This document shows positions 5,601-7,449 of a DNA stretch of 7,449 nucleotides, one piece after another (within the stretch, counting starts at the first letter, position 1; each line of letters starts with the position of its first letter). Under the pieces are notes generated by a model, which was given only the letters and a program-made list of their open reading frames with translations, made no database searches and had not been told where the DNA came from. This DNA comes from COE1 sp965114465 (GTDB lineage Bacteria; Bacillota; Clostridia; Lachnospirales; Lachnospiraceae), in the NCBI GenBank assembly GCA_965114465.1, contig CBCOYO010000162.1, forward strand, positions 1-7,449. The letters are read 5' to 3'. The position numbers were made by a program, and so were the translations under genes.

Positions 5601-7449
5601 TTCCAGCAGATACGGGACAAAACACAATGTTTCCACGCTGCCCAATGAACCAGATAAACCAAGCGGCACGACAACAACCCCGACGAAAGACTCTGTAACT
5701 GTAAGCTGGCCGGCTGTAAGCGGTGCGACAAGCTATGATCTGGTCTTTGGCGACAAAACGTATCATGTAACAGGGACATCCCATAAAGTCGATGGATTAT
5801 CGGAGGATACCGAGTATTCTTATAAAGTACGTGCAAACAATGCCGGCGGTTCCAGCCCTTATTCCGAACCCAAAACCGTAAGAACGCTGCAAACGCCGCC
5901 CTCTACACCGGAAAATGTGAAGGTCGAAACAACGCCGGATTCTGTTACCGTAAGCTGGGATCCTGTAAAAGGCGCTAAAAGCTATGACTTAATGTTTGAC
6001 GGAAAGAGTTATCCTGTTACGGGGACTTCCAAGAAGATTACAGGGTTAAAGCCTGATACAGGATATACGTATCAAGTACGTGCCAATAATACAGGCGGCT
6101 CTAGTCCTTATTCGCCATACTTAATAATTAGAACGCCTGCCAAACCGCCGGAAGCGCCCAAGGGTGTCAAATCAAAATCCACACCAAAATCAATACGGGT
6201 AAGCTGGCCGCGTGTACCCGGTGCAAGCGGTTATGATGTAGAGTTTGATGGAAAGCCTACACCAGTTGAGGACAGCGGCTCTGGCACGGATGAGCCATGC
6301 CATACATTTAAAGGCTTAAAACCCAGCACAGAGCATTCGTATCGTGTTCGGGCAAAAAATAGCGGCGGAGATGGAGAATACAGCCCTCTTGAGAAGACAA
6401 AGACAAAAACAGCAAAGAAAAAAGGAACGCCGGACGACAAGAAAAAGAAGCCGTATTTTGACGGAAAAATGCCTTATAAAGCACTTGACCCTGTAAATAT
6501 TGCAACGGGAGCATTTCTGTGGAGCCATACCTGCATTGAAGATTATGGAAAAGACGCACTGCGCTTTACAATTCTTTATGATTCGCAGAGAGAAGACCGC
6601 ACGCAAATCCTTGGAAGCAAATGGACATTTTCTTTGAATTACCTTCTATTCTTGGAGGATGACGGGGCATATTTTATTACGCCAAATGATGACAGCATAC
6701 CATTTACTCAAAATCCGGAGGATGGAAGCTTTCAGTTGGAAGAAGGTGTTTGCGCATTTTATTCCTTGCAGCAGAATGCAGACGGAACTTACGCTGTTAA
6801 GGAATTGGATAATACAGAATACCTGTTTGACAGCAGCCTGCATTTAAAGCAGATAACAGAAAATGGTCTTGTTTCTTACCGTTTTCAGACAGACAGCGAA
6901 GGGCAGATTGTACGCATTGAAGGGCAGCATCATGCATTTATTACGCTGACTTATTCCAATGGAAAATTAATACAAGCAGCAGACGCAATGGGAAATGCCA
7001 CACAGTTTACATATGAAGGAGAGCAGCTAAAATCCCTAACCAATCCGGACGGGAAGAAAATCACCTTTGTATATGACCAGAACGACAATATCCTTGCAAT
7101 TGCTGATTTCTCCGGCAGCGCATATCTGACAAATGAATATGATGAATCCGAGAGAATTACTGCACAGACCCTAATGGGCAGGGGAAGCAGCTTTGTATCC
7201 TATCATGAAGAAAACAATACAGTTACCTTTACGGACGAATTGGAAAACAATACAGTGTATACTTACGACACATCACACAATATCACTGCCATTGCACTTG
7301 GTGATAGCTGTATCCGCAACAGCTACAATGCAGACGGTCGCTTAATCGAACAGATAGATGCACTTGGCAACTCTACAAAAATGGAGTATGATGAATGTGG
7401 TCGTATGAACAAAGTGGAGTACCCTGACGGCACACAGGAGCAGGTGCTT
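2635..7449 (+). CDS. Rhs/YD-repeat protein with 14 or 15 N-terminal Fn3 domains (C-terminus outside window)
   Basis: The frame stays open for 1605 codons to the window edge. Residues 1-110 form a divergent Fn3-like domain (SIKASWYKVSGASRYHV, then KKYTVYVDAY). Residues 111 to about 1260 are fourteen Fn3 domains of 80-85 residues, each with the core Trp (VxW), SGATGYD-like turn, GLxxxTxYxYxVRAKNADG segment and a proline-rich linker. A lysine-rich linker (about 1261-1277) leads to DPVNIATGAF (1285-1294), the usual opening of the Rhs shell (DUF6531-like), then GSKWTFSLNY (1327-1336) and YD repeats such as YDQNDNI (1480), YNADGRLIEQIDALGNS (1564) and YDECGRMNKV (1585). Rhs shells typically encapsulate a C-terminal toxin; that part and any immunity gene are off the window. 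There is no signal peptide, transmembrane segment or WXG/LXG domain, so the export route is unknown. Its own promoter and operator are upstream. Confidence 0.95.
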   Translation, partial: MTNVRIELLLYKNGSIKASWYKVSGASRYHVRMTQDGKTGNIYENKSLKTNCFVSPSKLTTQKKYTVYVDAYNSSGTKIASGSNYMTIGYYNYDANDVPNNLPELRGISAPGGIRKSATETSATISWNAVSGATGYDLMFNGTCYSLTGTSKTFTGLTANKAYPFQLRTKNADGGGLFTGQQTVTTPPKAPANISATSTTNAVIVKWDRITGASGYIVKFNNTIYNASASASSYQITGLKSKTTYSYQVCAKSVDGNGSYSSAKSITTQPQLPAVPTGITKKSTENTATINWYAVSGATGYDILFNGSVSSVTTNSKTITGLSANKGYTFQVRAKNADGVSAYSTAMTVTTAPKAPTTMSATSAIYSVTVNWGAVSGATGYMIKLGGNEYYVGGTSATINGLKSKTSYSYQMCSRNADGIGSYGSTKTIQTLPALPAVPRNITKKSTENTATISWSSASGATSYDIMFNGSVSNVTTTTKTYSGLSANRSYSFKVRAKNADGVSEYATAMTVTTAPKAPTSMSATSTTNSVTVNWGAVSGATGYIIRFNNSDYHVTGTSKTFTGLRSKTNYTYQMCAKNADGVGNYNTSKTIQTLPALPAVPSGITKSSTENTVTINWNGAGGATGYDVLFNGSVQSTTGRTMSYSGLTANRGYSFQIRAKNADGVSAYSTAMTVTTAPKAPTTMSATSTTNSVTVNWGAVSGATGYQLQLGSGTYPVTGTSKTITGLSPKTNYTYKMCSKNADGTGNYGNQQSITTLPVLPAAPTSASAQSTEDSTTLNWNAVSGATGYDVLFDGKEYPVTTNSKTFTGLKPNTNYPYKVRAKNADGAGAYGAERNALTAPRTPSGVKAVTDEDSATVSWDPSEGATGYGVFVDGKEYHTTANSLKVNNLTPNTDHSYQVKAKNAGGSSSFGAPKNVKTTPKAPASPKEETTKNDVTVSWDPVDGATSYDVNFDDKEHRVADGTSKKFSGLTPNTNHTYAVRSNNADGSSRYGTKHNVSTLPNEPDKPSGTTTTPTKDSVTVSWPAVSGATSYDLVFGDKTYHVTGTSHKVDGLSEDTEYSYKVRANNAGGSSPYSEPKTVRTLQTPPSTPENVKVETTPDSVTVSWDPVKGAKSYDLMFDGKSYPVTGTSKKITGLKPDTGYTYQVRANNTGGSSPYSPYLIIRTPAKPPEAPKGVKSKSTPKSIRVSWPRVPGASGYDVEFDGKPTPVEDSGSGTDEPCHTFKGLKPSTEHSYRVRAKNSGGDGEYSPLEKTKTKTAKKKGTPDDKKKKPYFDGKMPYKALDPVNIATGAFLWSHTCIEDYGKDALRFTILYDSQREDRTQILGSKWTFSLNYLLFLEDDGAYFITPNDDSIPFTQNPEDGSFQLEEGVCAFYSLQQNADGTYAVKELDNTEYLFDSSLHLKQITENGLVSYRFQTDSEGQIVRIEGQHHAFITLTYSNGKLIQAADAMGNATQFTYEGEQLKSLTNPDGKKITFVYDQNDNILAIADFSGSAYLTNEYDESERITAQTLMGRGSSFVSYHEENNTVTFTDELENNTVYTYDTSHNITAIALGDSCIRNSYNADGRLIEQIDALGNSTKMEYDECGRMNKVEYPDGTQEQVL
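2965..4926 (+). repeat. Fn3 domains 1-8, four A-B domain pairs with a 489-base period
   Basis: Pairs run 2965-3459 (495 bases), 3460-3948, 3949-4437 and 4438-4926 (489 bases each). The A unit (240 bases, 80 residues) begins near GITKKSTENTATINW, has YDxxFNGSV and LSANxxYxFxVRAKNADGVSAYSTAMTVTTAPKAP-type ending. The B unit (249 bases; 255 in the first pair) begins TMSATSTTNSVTVNW, has LKSKTxYSYQMC and ends TIQTLPALPAVP. A-to-B linkers read APKAP and B-to-A linkers LPALPAVP, three residues longer. The first pair is the most divergent. The array therefore grew by duplication of an A-B pair, not of a single domain. Confidence 0.9.
4927..6411 (+). repeat. Fn3 domains 9-14, single-domain array of a more charged type
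   Basis: Approximate domain starts are 4927, 5167, 5407, 5659, 5908 and 6157, with unit lengths 240, 240, 252, 249, 249 and about 255 bases. Domain 9 is A-like at its start (STEDSTTLNW, YDVLF, VRAKNADG) and bridges the two arrays. From domain 10 the A-B alternation disappears. Consensus elements become DSVTVSWDPV, YDVxFDGKEYxV, LTPNTxHSY and KNAGGSS or NNAGGSSPYS, with more Lys, Asp and Glu and fewer Ser/Thr/Asn. Domain 14 carries an insertion with a Cys (DSGSGTDEPCH, residues 1213-1223). No domain is broken by a stop or frameshift. Confidence 0.88.
6415..7449 (+). other. Linker and N-terminal part of the Rhs shell
   Basis: This is the segment of the large gene after the Fn3 stalk. It opens with a lysine-rich linker (KKGTPDDKKKKP), then the Rhs entry motif DPVNIATGAFLW at residues 1285-1296. 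About 180 residues of beta-rich sequence typical of the start of the Rhs cage follow. From about residue 1440 repeated strand-turn units carry GNATQFTYE, NPDGKKITFVYD, ADFSGSAYLTNEYD and ALGNSTKMEYDECGR. In characterised Rhs/TcC proteins these YD repeats spiral into a hollow shell around the C-terminal effector. At least several hundred more residues are expected downstream. Confidence 0.88.

Noticed and set aside
2965..6411. Tandem repeats as a CRISPR array or satellite DNA
   Set aside because: The period is 240-255 bases, the repeats are coding and kept in frame, and variation sits largely at third codon positions. These are protein domain repeats.
1..7449. Insertion sequence, integrase, tRNA or attachment site
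   Set aside because: No transposase or recombinase motifs, no terminal inverted repeats with target duplications and no tRNA cloverleaf could be found by reading both strands. Horizontal transfer of the region remains possible but is not shown.

Overview
The window looks like chromosomal accessory DNA from a low-to-mid GC Gram-positive gut anaerobe, most likely a Clostridia/Lachnospiraceae-type Firmicute. The reasons are AT-rich spacers, TATAAT-type promoters, GGAGG-type ribosome sites, a lipoprotein signal peptide, and a large Rhs protein carried on fibronectin type III (Fn3) domains. The genus assignment is inference; no RNA gene or species marker is present.

Left part (1-2480): about 95 bases with no identifiable gene lead to a near-consensus sigma-A promoter (95-123) whose -10 box is flanked by an inverted repeat. 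Three genes follow on the + strand: a helix-turn-helix/Fic-domain protein (150-1043), a 120-residue papain/C39-like cysteine peptidase homologue (1112-1474), and a lipoprotein with an LprI/DUF1311 domain plus a C-terminal beta-rich domain (1514-2413). The gaps are 68 and 39 bases with no convincing internal promoter. A 21-bp perfect hairpin with A- and T-rich flanks (2430-2480) closes the unit, so the three genes are probably co-transcribed.

Right part (2481-7449): a short regulatory spacer holds two TATAAT boxes and a 33-base imperfect palindrome centred on TGACCGGTCA, then a good ribosome site. From 2635 one reading frame stays open to the last base of the window (1605 codons, no stop). It encodes an Rhs/YD-repeat protein: a divergent Fn3-like N-terminal domain, fourteen canonical Fn3 domains in tandem, a lysine-rich linker, the conserved start of the Rhs shell (DPVNIATGAF) and the first YD repeats. 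The C-terminal part, where Rhs proteins carry their variable effector, lies beyond the window, as would any immunity gene.

How it may fit together: the right-hand gene is best read as the front half of a polymorphic-toxin-type Rhs protein, with the Fn3 array as a long stalk or spacer. No signal peptide, LXG/WXG domain or transmembrane segment is visible at its N-terminus, so its export route is open. The most unusual structure is inside the stalk: Fn3 domains 1-8 alternate as two subtypes (A, 80 residues; B, 83-85 residues), three of the four A-B pairs having exactly the same 489-base length, with one cysteine per B domain at a strict 163-residue spacing. Any functional link between the Fic-peptidase-lipoprotein unit and the Rhs gene is based on proximity only.
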